Assembly (NCBI GenBank): GCA_001695595.3
Contig: MBPM02000017.1
Location: forward strand, 930,001-994,000
DNA from: Plasmopara viticola
Taxonomy: Eukaryota > Oomycota > Peronosporomycetes > Peronosporales > Peronosporaceae
Direction: 5' to 3'
DNA: 64,000 bases
How positions within the stretch are numbered: position 1 is the first letter of the stretch; each line of letters begins with the position of its first letter. The notes beneath the pieces were generated by a model. It was not told the origin of the DNA, made no database searches, and saw only the letters and a list, made by a program, of their open reading frames with translations. A program made the translations under genes and the position numbers. Of this stretch, positions 1 through 10,860 are shown piece by piece.

Positions 1-2
1 CA

Positions 3-2966
3 TTCGAGATTGTGCACACGGATGTGATGGGGCCAATAAAACCGAAGTCCAAGGGTGGTGCGGTATACATCGTGGTCTTCGTGGACGACTTCAGCCGAGT
101 AGTGTTCGTCAACTTCATCAAGCAGAAGTCTCAAGTGTTCGATTGCTTCAAGGCATTCTGCACTCAGGTTAAGGTGCAACACGGCTGCAAGGTGATGTGT
201 GTTCGTAGTGACAACGGTGGTGAATATGTGAGCAAGCGCTTCGGCAAGTTCTGTGCGTCCAAAGGGATCATTCACCAGACGAGTGCGCCATACAGCCCCC
301 AGCAAAATGGGACCGCTGAGCGTATGAACCGGACACTAGCTGACATGGCCCGGTCGATGCTACACTACATGCGAGTGGACCGTGTGTGGTGGGCTGAAGC
401 GTTTCGGACTGCAGCTTACATCGTCAACCGTATCCCGAATACTGCGCGACCGGATCAGAGCCCCCTCGAAGTATTAACCGGAAAGCGCCAGTCACTCGAA
501 GACCTTCGTGTATTTGGTGCTCGTGGCTACGTACATGTTGACAAGCCAAACGTAGGCAAACTTGATCCTCGAGCTCACCGTTGCCTCTTCCTTGGATACG
601 CTGATGGTTCGAAAGCGTATCGTGTGTGGGATTACGACGACGAGCGCATCGTGATTTCGCGATCGGTGCATCTGAATGAGCGACCACCAGACACGTTCCA
701 AGCCGTCAGTGATGACTCAAGTTGCTTTCCTTGGGTGGTTAGCATCAATGATCACGATTCCGTGAGTTATATTCCGCCACCGCGACCAGTGAATGAGAAC
801 GACCATGATGCAACTGCGGATGTCGACGATGCCGCCGACGTTGAAATGGAAGAAGTGCCCCCTACCGATGCTCAAATCTCACCCGTTCCTACTGATGCTT
901 TGGACAGGGGGAGTAACAGCCAGATGCAAGTTGTCCAGCGCATCAGTCCTTCCACTGCTACCGAAGATCAGCAGATGCAGCTCGCCCAGCGTCCTGATTG
1001 CGATATCGTCCCGCACTCACAACATCTAAGTCGGTCGATCGATCGCCCCGCCATCGTCCAGCATCTCAACCCGAGCCTTGACCTCGTCCGTGCTGCCGGA
1101 TGTGATCCGTGCGCACCGTCAGCAATAATCCCTCATGGTGAAGGTGTTGGCGTCGGCTTCGATGCATCAGAGAATCGCATAGTGTTCAGTGGTGGTTCCA
1201 TTCGCCCTCGATCGATCACGTATGAACAACCGCGTCTACTGACTGATGGAGATATGCCTTTGCATCTTGGTGGCGCTGAAAATGACGATGAGCCAGAACC
1301 AGAAAGCAAGCGACCACGCCTGGATGAGTACGAAATTGCGTTGGCGGTGTCTGAGCTGCCTACATCATACGCTGAAGCAATGGCGGCCCCTGACGCTCCA
1401 CAATGGAAGGAAGCTATACGTGCTGAGATTCGGTCGCATGTGCGGAGCCACACGTGGGACATGGTGCGACGACCTCAAGGAAACAAGGTGATCGGATGCA
1501 AATGGGTATTCGCGAAGAAGTACGACGAGAATGGAGCGGTTAAGCGATACAAGGCACGTCTAGTCGCTCGAGGTTTCCTCCAGACTCGCGGCATAGACTA
1601 TACCCACACATACTCACCAGTGGCAAGCATGAACACGATCCGGGTCTTTCTCGCATTGTGCTGCTCTCGACGCCTCATGATTCGCCAGTTTGACATTGAG
1701 ACCGCATTTCTAAATGGAAAGCTTGACGAAACAGTGTTTATGAATCCCCCTGAAGGAGTGAATGTGGCGCCGGAATTGGTTTGCAGACTCCGCCGCAGCC
1801 TCTATGGACTCAAGCAAGCTGCAGCTGTGTGGCACCGTACCATCCGCGACGTGTTCAAGCGTCTCGGTTTCAAACAGTGTCGAGCTGATCCTTGTCTCTT
1901 CGTTCGACGAGATGACAGTGACCCAGCGGCCGCGGTTTTTGTGGTGCTCTACGTAGACGATCTACTTGTTGGCTGCAAAACAGAGGAACAAGCGCGATCC
2001 GTGTGTACTGGTCTCGCGTCGCACTTCACGGTCAAATCACTCGGTGATGCTCGTTTCGTTCTCGGGATGGAAGTACTTCACGATCGGAAACGTGGTGAAA
2101 TGGTGGTGAAGCAATCTCAGTTTATAACCAAGTTGCTCGAGCGTTTTGGTCAAGTATCTGCTCATGGTGTCCGCAACCCAATGGTAATTGGTCAAGATCT
2201 CAGCCCATCCGACAAGCACGGTGTATGCACAGACAAAAATAAGTACCGCGAACTAATCGGATCAATGCTGTACGTTGCCAATGCCACACGTCCCGACATT
2301 GGCTACGTGCTGTCGATACTCTCTCAGTACCTCGATACGCCGCGTGAGATGCATTGGAATGCTGCGCTACGTGTACTTCGCTACCTCAAGGCCACTCTTT
2401 CGATCGGCATCCACTACACGGCAAAGGGCAAGAATATCGTGACATACTGCGACGCGAACTGGGGTGGTGATAAGGAGACGCGACGCTCGACGTCTGGTGT
2501 GATGGTGAAGATGGCTGACGGTCCGGTCATCTACAAGAGCAAGCGTCAAGCGACCGTCGCATTATCAACTGCTGAAGCCGAGTACATGGCTCTCGCACTT
2601 ACCGCTCAAGAAGTACTGTGGCTGCGTTTCCTCCTCACAGAGATGGGTGTAAACGTGTCGAGTGCGTCGACGATCTACATGGACAACCAGTCGGCGATTA
2701 GTATGGCAACTAACCACGGATACACCCCACGCGCCAAGCACATCGACCTCCGAGCTCACTTCGTCCGTGACTACGTCGAGAAGGGCACCATCAAGGTGGA
2801 GTACGTACCATCGGAGTCTCAGCTAGCGGATATGTTAACGAAGGCCATTCCGACGCCGCGCTTTGTGGAGCTTCGTGACGCATGCGGACTTGTGGACTGT
2901 CAAGTTGAGGGGAGTGTAACGGCCTCTAATTGGGTGTCCCACAGTATGTGCCAACTTGACATATAA
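3..2966 (+). CDS. Copia pol polyprotein, copy A (5' end outside window): integrase, reverse transcriptase, RNase H
   Basis: The reading frame is open from the window edge. Numbering from the valine (GTG codon) at position 12, the integrase core shows its acidic triad near D4 (HTDVMG), D67 (RSDNGGEY) and E103 (QQNGTAERMN). A variable linker rich in Asp, Pro and Gln follows (about 240-450). The reverse transcriptase begins near residue 497 and carries the catalytic LYVDDLL box near 646. RNase H follows with YCDANW near 812, the STAEAEY box and MDNQSA near 890. The product would copy element RNA and integrate the cDNA. A one-base shortening of the G run in the polypurine tract (2907-2914) shifts the last codons, so this copy ends with a longer tail (stop 2964-2966, inside the LTR) than copy C. 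Catalytic motifs are otherwise intact. Confidence 0.93.
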   Translation, partial: FEIVHTDVMGPIKPKSKGGAVYIVVFVDDFSRVVFVNFIKQKSQVFDCFKAFCTQVKVQHGCKVMCVRSDNGGEYVSKRFGKFCASKGIIHQTSAPYSPQQNGTAERMNRTLADMARSMLHYMRVDRVWWAEAFRTAAYIVNRIPNTARPDQSPLEVLTGKRQSLEDLRVFGARGYVHVDKPNVGKLDPRAHRCLFLGYADGSKAYRVWDYDDERIVISRSVHLNERPPDTFQAVSDDSSCFPWVVSINDHDSVSYIPPPRPVNENDHDATADVDDAADVEMEEVPPTDAQISPVPTDALDRGSNSQMQVVQRISPSTATEDQQMQLAQRPDCDIVPHSQHLSRSIDRPAIVQHLNPSLDLVRAAGCDPCAPSAIIPHGEGVGVGFDASENRIVFSGGSIRPRSITYEQPRLLTDGDMPLHLGGAENDDEPEPESKRPRLDEYEIALAVSELPTSYAEAMAAPDAPQWKEAIRAEIRSHVRSHTWDMVRRPQGNKVIGCKWVFAKKYDENGAVKRYKARLVARGFLQTRGIDYTHTYSPVASMNTIRVFLALCCSRRLMIRQFDIETAFLNGKLDETVFMNPPEGVNVAPELVCRLRRSLYGLKQAAAVWHRTIRDVFKRLGFKQCRADPCLFVRRDDSDPAAAVFVVLYVDDLLVGCKTEEQARSVCTGLASHFTVKSLGDARFVLGMEVLHDRKRGEMVVKQSQFITKLLERFGQVSAHGVRNPMVIGQDLSPSDKHGVCTDKNKYRELIGSMLYVANATRPDIGYVLSILSQYLDTPREMHWNAALRVLRYLKATLSIGIHYTAKGKNIVTYCDANWGGDKETRRSTSGVMVKMADGPVIYKSKRQATVALSTAEAEYMALALTAQEVLWLRFLLTEMGVNVSSASTIYMDNQSAISMATNHGYTPRAKHIDLRAHFVRDYVEKGTIKVEYVPSESQLADMLTKAIPTPRFVELRDACGLVDCQVEGSVTASNWVSHSMCQLDI

Positions 2967-3079
2967 GAGAAATAGTAACATTCTAGAATATCGAGACAGA
3001 AGAACACGTGGCTACAAGTGAGTAAGAGCCTATAGTTTTCTTTATTCCTATGAATTTACTTTCCATTTTGCACTGCGAC
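2915..3079 (+). repeat. Copia LTR, missing its last 15 bases
   Basis: It starts TGTAACGG after the polypurine tract and matches the two complete 180-bp LTRs up to CACTGCGAC at 3079. The terminal AATCACATTGTTATA is absent, and pol coding sequence of copy B begins at once. One base differs from the other two LTRs (TTTTCTTT instead of TTTGCTTT near 3036). The truncated end marks a deletion junction that removed the primer-binding site, gag and protease of copy B. Confidence 0.9.
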
Positions 3080-6000
3080 GCGTATACGGCATTTGATGGT
3101 GAGTCAAGTGATAAAGCCTACGAAGTCATTCACGCGCGCCTGGGGCACGTCTCCGATACCAAGCTAAAGCTAGTTGCTAGCGCGTGCGATGGTATCCCCC
3201 CTATGGCTTTGTCTCAATCGGATGGTGGTGTCTGCGGTGGCTGTGCGCAAGGAAAAATGACCACAAGCTCGTACGCGCACCAATCGGGTAGCGAGATAAA
3301 GACAGGTCGCCCATTCGAGATTGTGCACACGGATGTGATGGGGCCAATAAAACCGAAGTCCAAGGGTGGTGCGGTATACATCGTGGTCTTCGTGGACGAC
3401 TTCAGCCGAGTAGTGTTCGTCAACTTCATCAAGCAGAAGTCTCAAGTGTTCGATTGCTTCAAGGCATTCTGCACTCAGGTTAAGGTGCAACACGGCTGCA
3501 AGGTGATGTGTGTTCGTAGTGACAACGGTGGTGAATATGTGAGCAAGCGCTTCGGCAAGTTCTGTGCGTCCAAAGGGATCATTCACCAGACGAGTGCGCC
3601 ATACAGCCCCCAGCAAAATGGGACCGCTGAGCGTATGAACCGGACACTAGCTGACATGGCCCGGTCGATGCTACACTACATGCGAGTGGACCGTGTGTGG
3701 TGGGCTGAAGCGTTTCGGACTGCAGCTTACATCGTCAACCGTATCCCGAATACTGCGCGACCGGATCAGAGCCCCCTCGAAGTATTAACCGGAAAGCGCC
3801 AGTCACTCGAAGACCTTCGTGTATTTGGTGCTCGTGGCTACGTACATGTTGACAAGCCAAACGTAGGCAAACTTGATCCTCGAGCTCACCGTTGCCTCTT
3901 CCTTGGATACGCTGATGGTTCGAAAGCGTATCGTGTGTGGGATTACGACGACGAGCGCATCGTGATTTCGCGATCGGTGCATCTGAATGAGCGACCACCA
4001 GACACGTTCCAAGCCGTCAGTGATGACTCAAGTTGCTTTCCTTGGGTGGTTAGCATCAATGATCACGATTCCGTGAGTTATATTCCGCCACCGCGACCAG
4101 TGAATGAGAACGACCATGATGCAACTGCGGATGTCGACGATGCCGCCGACGTTGAAATGGAAGAAGTGCCCCCTACCGATGCTCAAATCTCACCCGTTCC
4201 TACTGATGCTTTGGACAGGGGGAGTAACAGCCAGATGCAAGTTGTCCAGCGCATCAGTCCTTCCACTGCTACCGAAGATCAGCAGATGCAGCTCGCCCAG
4301 CGTCCTGATTGCGATATCGTCCCGCACTCACAACATCTAAGTCGGTCGATCGATCGCCCCGCCATCGTCCAGCATCTCAACCCGAGCCTTGACCTCGTCC
4401 GTGCTGCCGGATGTGATCCGTGCGCACCGTCAGCAATAATCCCTCATGGTGAAGGTGTTGGCGTCGGCTTCGATGCATCAGAGAATCGCATAGTGTTCAG
4501 TGGTGGTTCCATTCGCCCTCGATCGATCACGTATGAACAACCGCGTCTACTGACTGATGGAGATATGCCTTTGCATCTTGATGGCGCTGAAAATGACGAT
4601 GAGCCAGAACCAGAAAGCAAGCGACCACGCCTGGATGAGTACGAAATTGCGTTGGCGGTGTCTGAGCTGCCTACATCATACGCTGAAGCAATGGCGGCCC
4701 CTGACGCTCCACAATGGAAGGAAGCTATTCGTGCTGAGATTCGGTCGCATGTGCGGAGCCACACGTGGGACATGGTGCGACGACCTCAAGGAAACAAGGT
4801 GATCGGATGCAAATGGGTATTCGCGAAGAAGTACGACGAGAATGGAGCGGTTAAGCGATACAAGGCACGTCTAGTCGCTCGAGGTTTCCTCCAGACTCGC
4901 GGCATAGACTATACCCACACATACTCACCAGTGGCAAGCATGAACACGATCCGGGTCTTTCTCGCATTGTGCTGCTCTCGACGCCTCATGATTCGCCAGT
5001 TTGACATTGAGACCGCATTTCTAAATGGAAAGCTTGACGAAACAGTGTTTATGAATCCCCCTGAAGGAGTGAATGTGGCGCCGGAATTGGTTTGCAGACT
5101 CCGCCGCAGCCTCTATGGACTCAAGCAAGCTGCAGCTGTGTGGCACCGTACCATCCGCGACGTGTTCAAGCGTCTAGGTTTCAAACAGTGTCGAGCTGAT
5201 CCTTGTCTCTTCGTTCGACGAGATGACAGTGACCCAGCGGCCGCGGTTTTAGTGGTGCTCTACGTAGACGATCTACTTGTTGGCTGCAAAACAGAGGAAC
5301 AAGCGCGATCCGTGTGTACTGGTCTCGCGTCGCACTTCACGGTCAAATCACTCGGTGATGCTCGTTTCGTTCTCGGGATGGAAGTACTTCACGATCGGAA
5401 ACGTGGTGAAATGGTGGTGAAGCAATCTCAGTTTATAACCAAGTTGCTCGAGCGTTTTGGTCAAGTATCTGCTCATGGTGTCCGCAACCCAATGGTAATT
5501 GGTCAAGATCTCAGCCCATCCGACAAGCACGGTGTATGCACAGACAAAAATAAGTACCGCGAACTAATCGGATCAATGCTGTACGTTGCCAATGCCACAC
5601 GTCCCGACATTGGCTACGTGCTGTCGATACTCTCTCAGTACCTCGATACGCCGCGTGAGATGCATTGGAATGCTGCGCTACGTGTACTTCGCTACCTCAA
5701 GGCCACTCTTTCGATCGGCATCCACTACACGGCAAAGGGCAAGAATATCGTGACATACTGCGACGCGAACTGGGGTGGTGATAAGGAGACGCGACGCTCG
5801 ACGTCTGGTGTGATGGTGAAGATGGCTGACGGTCCGGTCATCTACAAGTGCAGCGTCAAGCGACCGTCGCATTATCAACTGCTGAAGCCGAGTACATGGC
5901 TCTCGCACTTACCGCTCAAGAAGTACTGTGGCTGCGTTTCCTCCTCACAGAGATGGGTGTAAACGTGTCGAGTGCGTCGACGATCTACATGGACAACCAG

Positions 6001-6240
6001 TCGGCGATTAGTATGGCAACTAACCACGGATACACCCCACGCGCCAAGCACATCGACCTCCGAGCTCACTTCGTCCGTGACTACGTCGAGAAGGGCACCA
6101 TCAAGGTGGAGTACGTACCATCGGAGTCTCAGCTAGCGGATATGTTAACGAAGGCCATTCCGACGCCGCGCTTTGTGGAGCTTCGTGACGCATGCGGACT
6201 TGTGGACTGTCAAGTTGAGGGGGAGTGTAACGGCCTCTAA
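3050..6240 (+). pseudogene. Copia pol, copy B: gag-less, reading frame opens inside the LTR, RNase H frameshifted
   Basis: An ATG at 3050 inside the truncated LTR is in frame with the pre-integrase zinc domain (HARLGH, then CGGC), which is followed by the full integrase core (HTDVMG, RSDNGGEY, QQNGTAERMN) and reverse transcriptase (LYVDDLL near 5260). Compared with copy A, one base is missing and one is changed at about 5849-5852, where the A-copy codons for KSKRQ are disrupted. The frame then runs on to a stop at 5960-5962. The rest of RNase H continues in the other frame to 6240. So integrase and RT are open but RNase H is split. Gag and protease are absent. Several base changes (for example at 4581, 4728, 5176 and 5251) set B apart from A and C. 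Confidence 0.9.
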
Positions 6241-6405
6241 TTGGGTGTCCCACAGTATGTGCCAACTTGACATATAAGAGAAATAGTAACATTCTAGAAT
6301 ATCGAGACAGAAGAACACGTGGCTACAAGTGAGTAAGAGCCTATAGTTTGCTTTATTCCTATGAATTTACTTTCCATTTTGCACTGCGACAATCACATTG
6401 TTATA
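6226..6405 (+). repeat. Complete 180-bp copia LTR shared by copies B and C
   Basis: It starts TGTAAC directly after the polypurine tract (GAGGGGGAG, 6217-6225) and ends GTTATA, an imperfect inverted match to the start. It acts as 3' LTR of B and 5' LTR of C. Immediately after it comes GGTTATGAGCCC, which lies where a tRNA primer-binding site should be and overlaps the gag start codon at 6410; the primer assignment is an inference. Confidence 0.92.
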
Positions 6406-6409
6406 GGTT

Positions 6410-7105
6410 ATGAGCCCAATAACGAACCCGAACGAGATCCTCAGCGACGACAACTACTTCCTGTGGGAGTTTAACGCCCGCATGGCATTGGCCAGGAAGG
6501 ACCTCCTCGACCATCTCGAGGTGAGGCCAGAAGACGCAGTGAACGCCCCCGCCCAATGGAAAGCCGCCGATGTGAAGGCGCTGGCTGTGGTGTCGAAGCT
6601 GTTGAGTCCAACGTACCAGATGATGGTGAGAGAAGCCAATTCTGCATGGGAAGCATGGCAAATTCTGCGTGCATTTTTCATGAAGCAGAGTCTGCACAAC
6701 CGTGTGCAGCTGCGCAAGCAACTCCACGAATTCGCGATGGCCAGTGGTGGGAGTCTCATGGAGCATCTGGTGCAGTTCGATGAATTGTGTGCGAAGTTGG
6801 CTGCGGTTGGTGACGCTCTGCCTGAAAAGGAGAAGCTGGTGATCCTCCTTGGTAGTGTGCCAAGTGAGTACGACGCGATGGTGCGGCTCATCGAAGCGCG
6901 CGACCGTGTGACACTGCTGGATGCGAAAGAGATGCTCCGACGCGAGTATGAGATGATTCCGAAACGCGAGGTGAAGGAGCAAGCATTCAAGGCGACGGTG
7001 AGTGATAATGGTGGAAGGTTCCAGAATGGGCGTGGAGGCCGACGTGGACGAAATGCCAAGAGACACGGACGCAAAGGGCATAATGGTGGTGACAAGAAGG
7101 AGTAA
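6410..7105 (+). CDS. Copia Gag (UBN2-type), copy C, cut off before its zinc knuckle
   Basis: A 231-residue product begins five bases after the LTR. It has the copia Gag layout: WEFNARMALARKDLL near the N-terminus, then the helical UBN2-like body (AWEAWQILRAFF, residues about 80-90; LVILLGSVPSEYD about 145-157) and a basic Arg/Gly-rich tail. A normal Gag of this type continues into a CCHC zinc knuckle and then the protease. Here the frame meets a stop at 7103-7105 because of a deletion that joins gag to the pol linker at about 7099-7102. The protein could still form the particle-shell domain but lacks the RNA-binding knuckle. Confidence 0.88.
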   Translation: MSPITNPNEILSDDNYFLWEFNARMALARKDLLDHLEVRPEDAVNAPAQWKAADVKALAVVSKLLSPTYQMMVREANSAWEAWQILRAFFMKQSLHNRVQLRKQLHEFAMASGGSLMEHLVQFDELCAKLAAVGDALPEKEKLVILLGSVPSEYDAMVRLIEARDRVTLLDAKEMLRREYEMIPKREVKEQAFKATVSDNGGRFQNGRGGRRGRNAKRHGRKGHNGGDKKE

Positions 7106-9119
7106 CAGCCAGATGCAAGTTGTCCAGCGCATCAGTCCTTCCACTGCTACCGAAGATCAGCAGATGCAGCTCGCCCAGCGTCCTGATTGCGATATCGTCC
7201 CGCACTCACAACATCTAAGTCGGTCGATCGATCGCCCCGCCATCGTCCAGCATCTCAACCCGAGCCTTGACCTCGTCCGTGCTGCCGGATGTGATCCGTG
7301 CGCACCGTCAGCAATAATCCCTCATGGTGAAGGTGTTGGCGTCGGCTTCGATGCATCAGAGAATCGCATAGTGTTCAGTGGTGGTTCCATTCGCCCTCGA
7401 TCGATCACGTATGAACAACCGCGTCTACTGACTGATGGAGATATGCCTTTGCATCTTGGTGGCGCTGAAAATGACGATGAGCCAGAACCAGAAAGCAAGC
7501 GACCACGCCTGGATGAGTACGAAATTGCGTTGGCGGTGTCTGAGCTGCCTACATCATACGCTGAAGCAATGGCGGCCCCTGACGCTCCACAATGGAAGGA
7601 AGCTATACGTGCTGAGATTCGGTCGCATGTGCGGAGCCACACGTGGGACATGGTGCGACGACCTCAAGGAAACAAGGTGATCGGATGCAAATGGGTATTC
7701 GCGAAGAAGTACGACGAGAATGGAGCGGTTAAGCGATACAAGGCACGTCTAGTCGCTCGAGGTTTCCTCCAGACTCGCGGCATAGACTATACCCACACAT
7801 ACTCACCAGTGGCAAGCATGAACACGATCCGGGTCTTTCTCGCATTGTGCTGCTCTCGACGCCTCATGATTCGCCAGTTTGACATTGAGACCGCATTTCT
7901 AAATGGAAAGCTTGACGAAACAGTGTTTATGAATCCCCCTGAAGGAGTGAATGTGGCGCCGGAATTGGTTTGCAGACTCCGCCGCAGCCTCTATGGACTC
8001 AAGCAAGCTGCAGCTGTGTGGCACCGTACCATCCGCGACGTGTTCAAGCGTCTCGGTTTCAAACAGTGTCGAGCTGATCCTTGTCTCTTCGTTCGACGAG
8101 ATGACAGTGACCCAGCGGCCGCGGTTTTTGTGGTGCTCTACGTAGACGATCTACTTGTTGGCTGCAAAACAGAGGAACAAGCGCGATCCGTGTGTACTGG
8201 TCTCGCGTCGCACTTCACGGTCAAATCTCTCGGTGATGCTCGTTTCGTTCTCGGGATGGAAGTACTTCACGATCGGAAACGTGGTGAAATGGTGGTGAAG
8301 CAATCTCAGTTTATAACCAAGTTGCTCGAGCGTTTTGGTCAAGTATCTGCTCATGGTGTCCGCAACCCAATGGTAATTGGTCAAGATCTCAGCCCATCCG
8401 ACAAGCACGGTGTATGCACAGACAAAAATAAGTACCGCGAACTAATCGGATCAATGCTGTACGTTGCCAATGCCACACGTCCCGACATTGGCTACGTGCT
8501 GTCGATACTCTCTCAGTACCTCGATACGCCGCGTGAGATGCATTGGAATGCTGCGCTACGTGTACTTCGCTACCTCAAGGCCACTCTTTCGATCGGCATC
8601 CACTACACGGCAAAGGGCAAGAATATCGTGACATACTGCGACGCGAACTGGGGTGGTGATAAGGAGACGCGACGCTCGACGTCTGGTGTGATGGTGAAGA
8701 TGGCTGACGGTCCGGTCATCTACAAGAGCAAGCGTCAAGCGACCGTCGCATTATCAACTGCTGAAGCCGAGTACATGGCTCTCGCACTTACCGCTCAAGA
8801 AGTACTGTGGCTGCGTTTCCTCCTCACAGAGATGGGTGTAAACGTGTCGAGTGCGTCGACGATCTACATGGACAACCAGTCGGCGATTAGTATGGCAACT
8901 AACCACGGATACACCCCACGCGCCAAGCACATCGACCTCCGAGCTCACTTCGTCCGTGACTACGTCGAGAAGGGCACCATCAAGGTGGAGTACGTACCAT
9001 CGGAGTCTCAGCTAGCGGATATGTTAACGAAGGCCATTCCGACGCCGCGCTTTGTGGAGCTTCGTGACGCATGCGGACTTGTGGACTGTCAAGTTGAGGG
9101 GGAGTGTAACGGCCTCTAA
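7101..9119 (+). pseudogene. Copia pol remnant, copy C: linker, reverse transcriptase and RNase H only
   Basis: From about 7101 the sequence matches copy A from about 913 onward, so protease, the pre-integrase zinc domain and integrase are missing. The pol frame stays open to 9119 with the LYVDDLL box near 8140, YCDANW and MDNQSA. It is out of frame with gag: an open frame from 7002 reads gag sequence in the wrong phase before entering pol. Without integrase and protease this copy could move only if helped by another element. It shares all four of copy A's bases where B differs, and has one private change near 8227. Confidence 0.9.
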
Positions 9120-9284
9120 TTGGGTGTCCCACAGTATGTGCCAACTTGACATATAAGAGAAATAGTCACATTCTAGAATATCGAGACAGAAGAACACGTG
9201 GCTACAAGTGAGTAAGAGCCTATAGTTTGCTTTATTCCTATGAATTTACTTTCCATTTTGCACTGCGACAATCACATTGTTATA
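9105..9284 (+). repeat. Complete 180-bp copia LTR, right end of the array
   Basis: Same limits as the middle LTR (TGTAAC...GTTATA) and the same upstream polypurine tract at 9096-9104. One private change (AGTCACATT instead of AGTAACATT near 9166). Host sequence AACGGTTCG follows. The matching 5' target duplication would be outside the window. Confidence 0.92.
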
Positions 9285-9446
9285 AACGGTTCGAGGCTCA
9301 AATCGCAAACTTGTTCTTCGTAGGACGAGATATAAGGTGAGGATAGATAGGCTATCATTCTCGGCTCAAACATAACTTTGAGCAACATGATTTAAGAATG
9401 CAATGCGAGCTTATTCAATAAGATGTGAATTATTTTGCCTTCAACT

Positions 9447-9597
9447 TTGTATAAGAAGTTCAACGCACATGACAATGGCAGAGTCGGAGCAATAGTTGCG
9501 CAGGCTGTCAAAGACACAAACACGCGTATCTTCGGACTTCTCTTGAAGGACCTACTGCTACAACAGTTGGTCGACGGCATGATTGTTCAAGTATGTT
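9447..9597 (+). pseudogene. Fragment of a secreted effector-like paralogue (central helical part only)
   Basis: The plus strand from about 9453 reads as the family's central segment: an asparagine/glycine turn, then IVAQAV, DTNTR, and a LLL..LV.GM helix, matching residues about 147-184 of the gene at 11108. There is no signal peptide or C-terminus next to it. It is cut just right of the copia array, so array insertion or recombination may have removed the rest. Confidence 0.7.
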
Positions 9598-10860
9598 AAT
9601 GAAATATGCAAAATTTTCTGCATGGGCGATGATCCTGTAATTTGTGAGTTGAAGAAAGTTCAGAAAATTCAGTAACTCCTTTTGCGATGCGTAAAATATC
9701 GCACCGAGATGTTTTTCTTACGAAATTAACCCCGAAAAAAAAAACTCTATCTCGCCGATCGAGATACAGTATTTGTCGACATATACCGAAAGCGATGCTA
9801 TGTACTTTACAACTAACACTTTTTAAACAGATGTGTGATCTAGTCGTCGAGCTTAAGCTTTCATAAGAAATTTACCGGCTGATAAGAATCGTTTCTTTTG
9901 CGCTACCCTTTTGTACGAAATTAATGACGGCTTGAGTTATGTCGACAACTATTTTGAAATTTCCAATCACGAAGGATGTTCTTCGATGCAATAAGACGAC
10001 AAGTTTTGGCTAACTTTTGACGAGAAACCACGAAGTGGAAAGTTAAAAATGTGCGGTGCTAGACTCCACCAACAAAACAAACAAACACATGGCGCTGATC
10101 ACGAACGATAAGGCCTTCTCCTTACAAATCGTCATAGGTTTTCTTAACAAACGACGACGACCATCCGCGTTGCGCTCGTGAACGCCGCTTCAGCACCCCT
10201 GTGGTTCGCTTTGTCTAGGTCGTAGAATATCTCTAAAACGGTTGATTGATAAGCTCGGAGCTGAGCCCGCCTCTATAATCACTGCGCGACCCGCTTGACA
10301 ACGAGCTAATTATCCACATAAAAGTACAATGTTCAATCCCGTAGCTTTTATTGACGGTGCACAAATCTTTCGCCAATGTAGAATGTAGAAACTGTGCTAC
10401 TAACGCTCTTTCTTTAATTGTGCGGAGCCTGCCATATTGAAAAGAAGGAAATATACAAAATACTACAAGAAAACGCTGCCCATCATCCATTTGCTGCGAA
10501 AAAAAACAGAGAATGGATCACAATCGATCGGCTTGGAGTCAAATTTATCGCCAAGTCGTTTGATCGACGGGATCGAATCCTGAGACCGTCGTGCGGATTA
10601 GCGTAATCAAGAGGCGACTTTATGCGTGTTGAGGACCAACTCAGCATGATGCAAACAATTGCGAGCGCGCGGAGGCAAGTAAAAGAAGAAATCCATATAC
10701 AATGCGTCAATTACAGTAAAACATTCCGAAGCCGGGCGCCCGAATTTGGAAGTTCTGTTTTTAAATAATTTTGGCGTCACAGATTAAGGTGAATGGGCCA
10801 TAGATGCGCGGTAATGCTACTTACAGAGAAGGGGTTATTAATAATGTAGCCGGGTGTGGA
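9598..10860 (+). other. AT-rich spacer with decayed array sequence
   Basis: No gene is supported. The part near 10080-10200 resembles spacers near 38200, and 10340-10440 (a GACGGTGCACAAATCTTT region followed by GTGCGGAGCCTG) resembles spacers near 14870, 19400, 25070 and 38420. It is therefore an old duplicated spacer rather than unique sequence. Confidence 0.55.

Larger units (their letters stand above)
1..9284 (+). mobile_element. Tandem array of three Ty1/copia retrotransposon bodies sharing LTRs
   Basis: The block reads pol(A)-LTR-pol(B)-LTR-gag/pol(C)-LTR, all on the plus strand. LTRs lie at 2915-3079 (truncated), 6226-6405 and 9105-9284. The order integrase, reverse transcriptase, RNase H identifies Ty1/copia. 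The three bodies are nearly identical where they overlap: only a handful of base differences were seen over about 2 kb of shared pol. Shared LTRs between adjacent bodies are what LTR-LTR unequal crossing over produces. No body is complete inside the window, so none is an autonomous element as seen here; A may be complete to the left. The block ends at 9284, directly before a broken effector fragment. Confidence 0.93.

Noticed and set aside
424..2759. Several minus-strand open frames of 60-110 codons inside the copia pol
   Set aside because: They recur at identical offsets in copies A, B and C and have no domain; they are opposite-strand shadows of pol.
6454..7144. Long minus-strand open frames (213 and 247 codons) across the copia gag
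   Set aside because: Opposite-strand shadows of the gag frame, which has the recognisable copia Gag motifs; the minus products are low-complexity Arg/Ser/His-rich.
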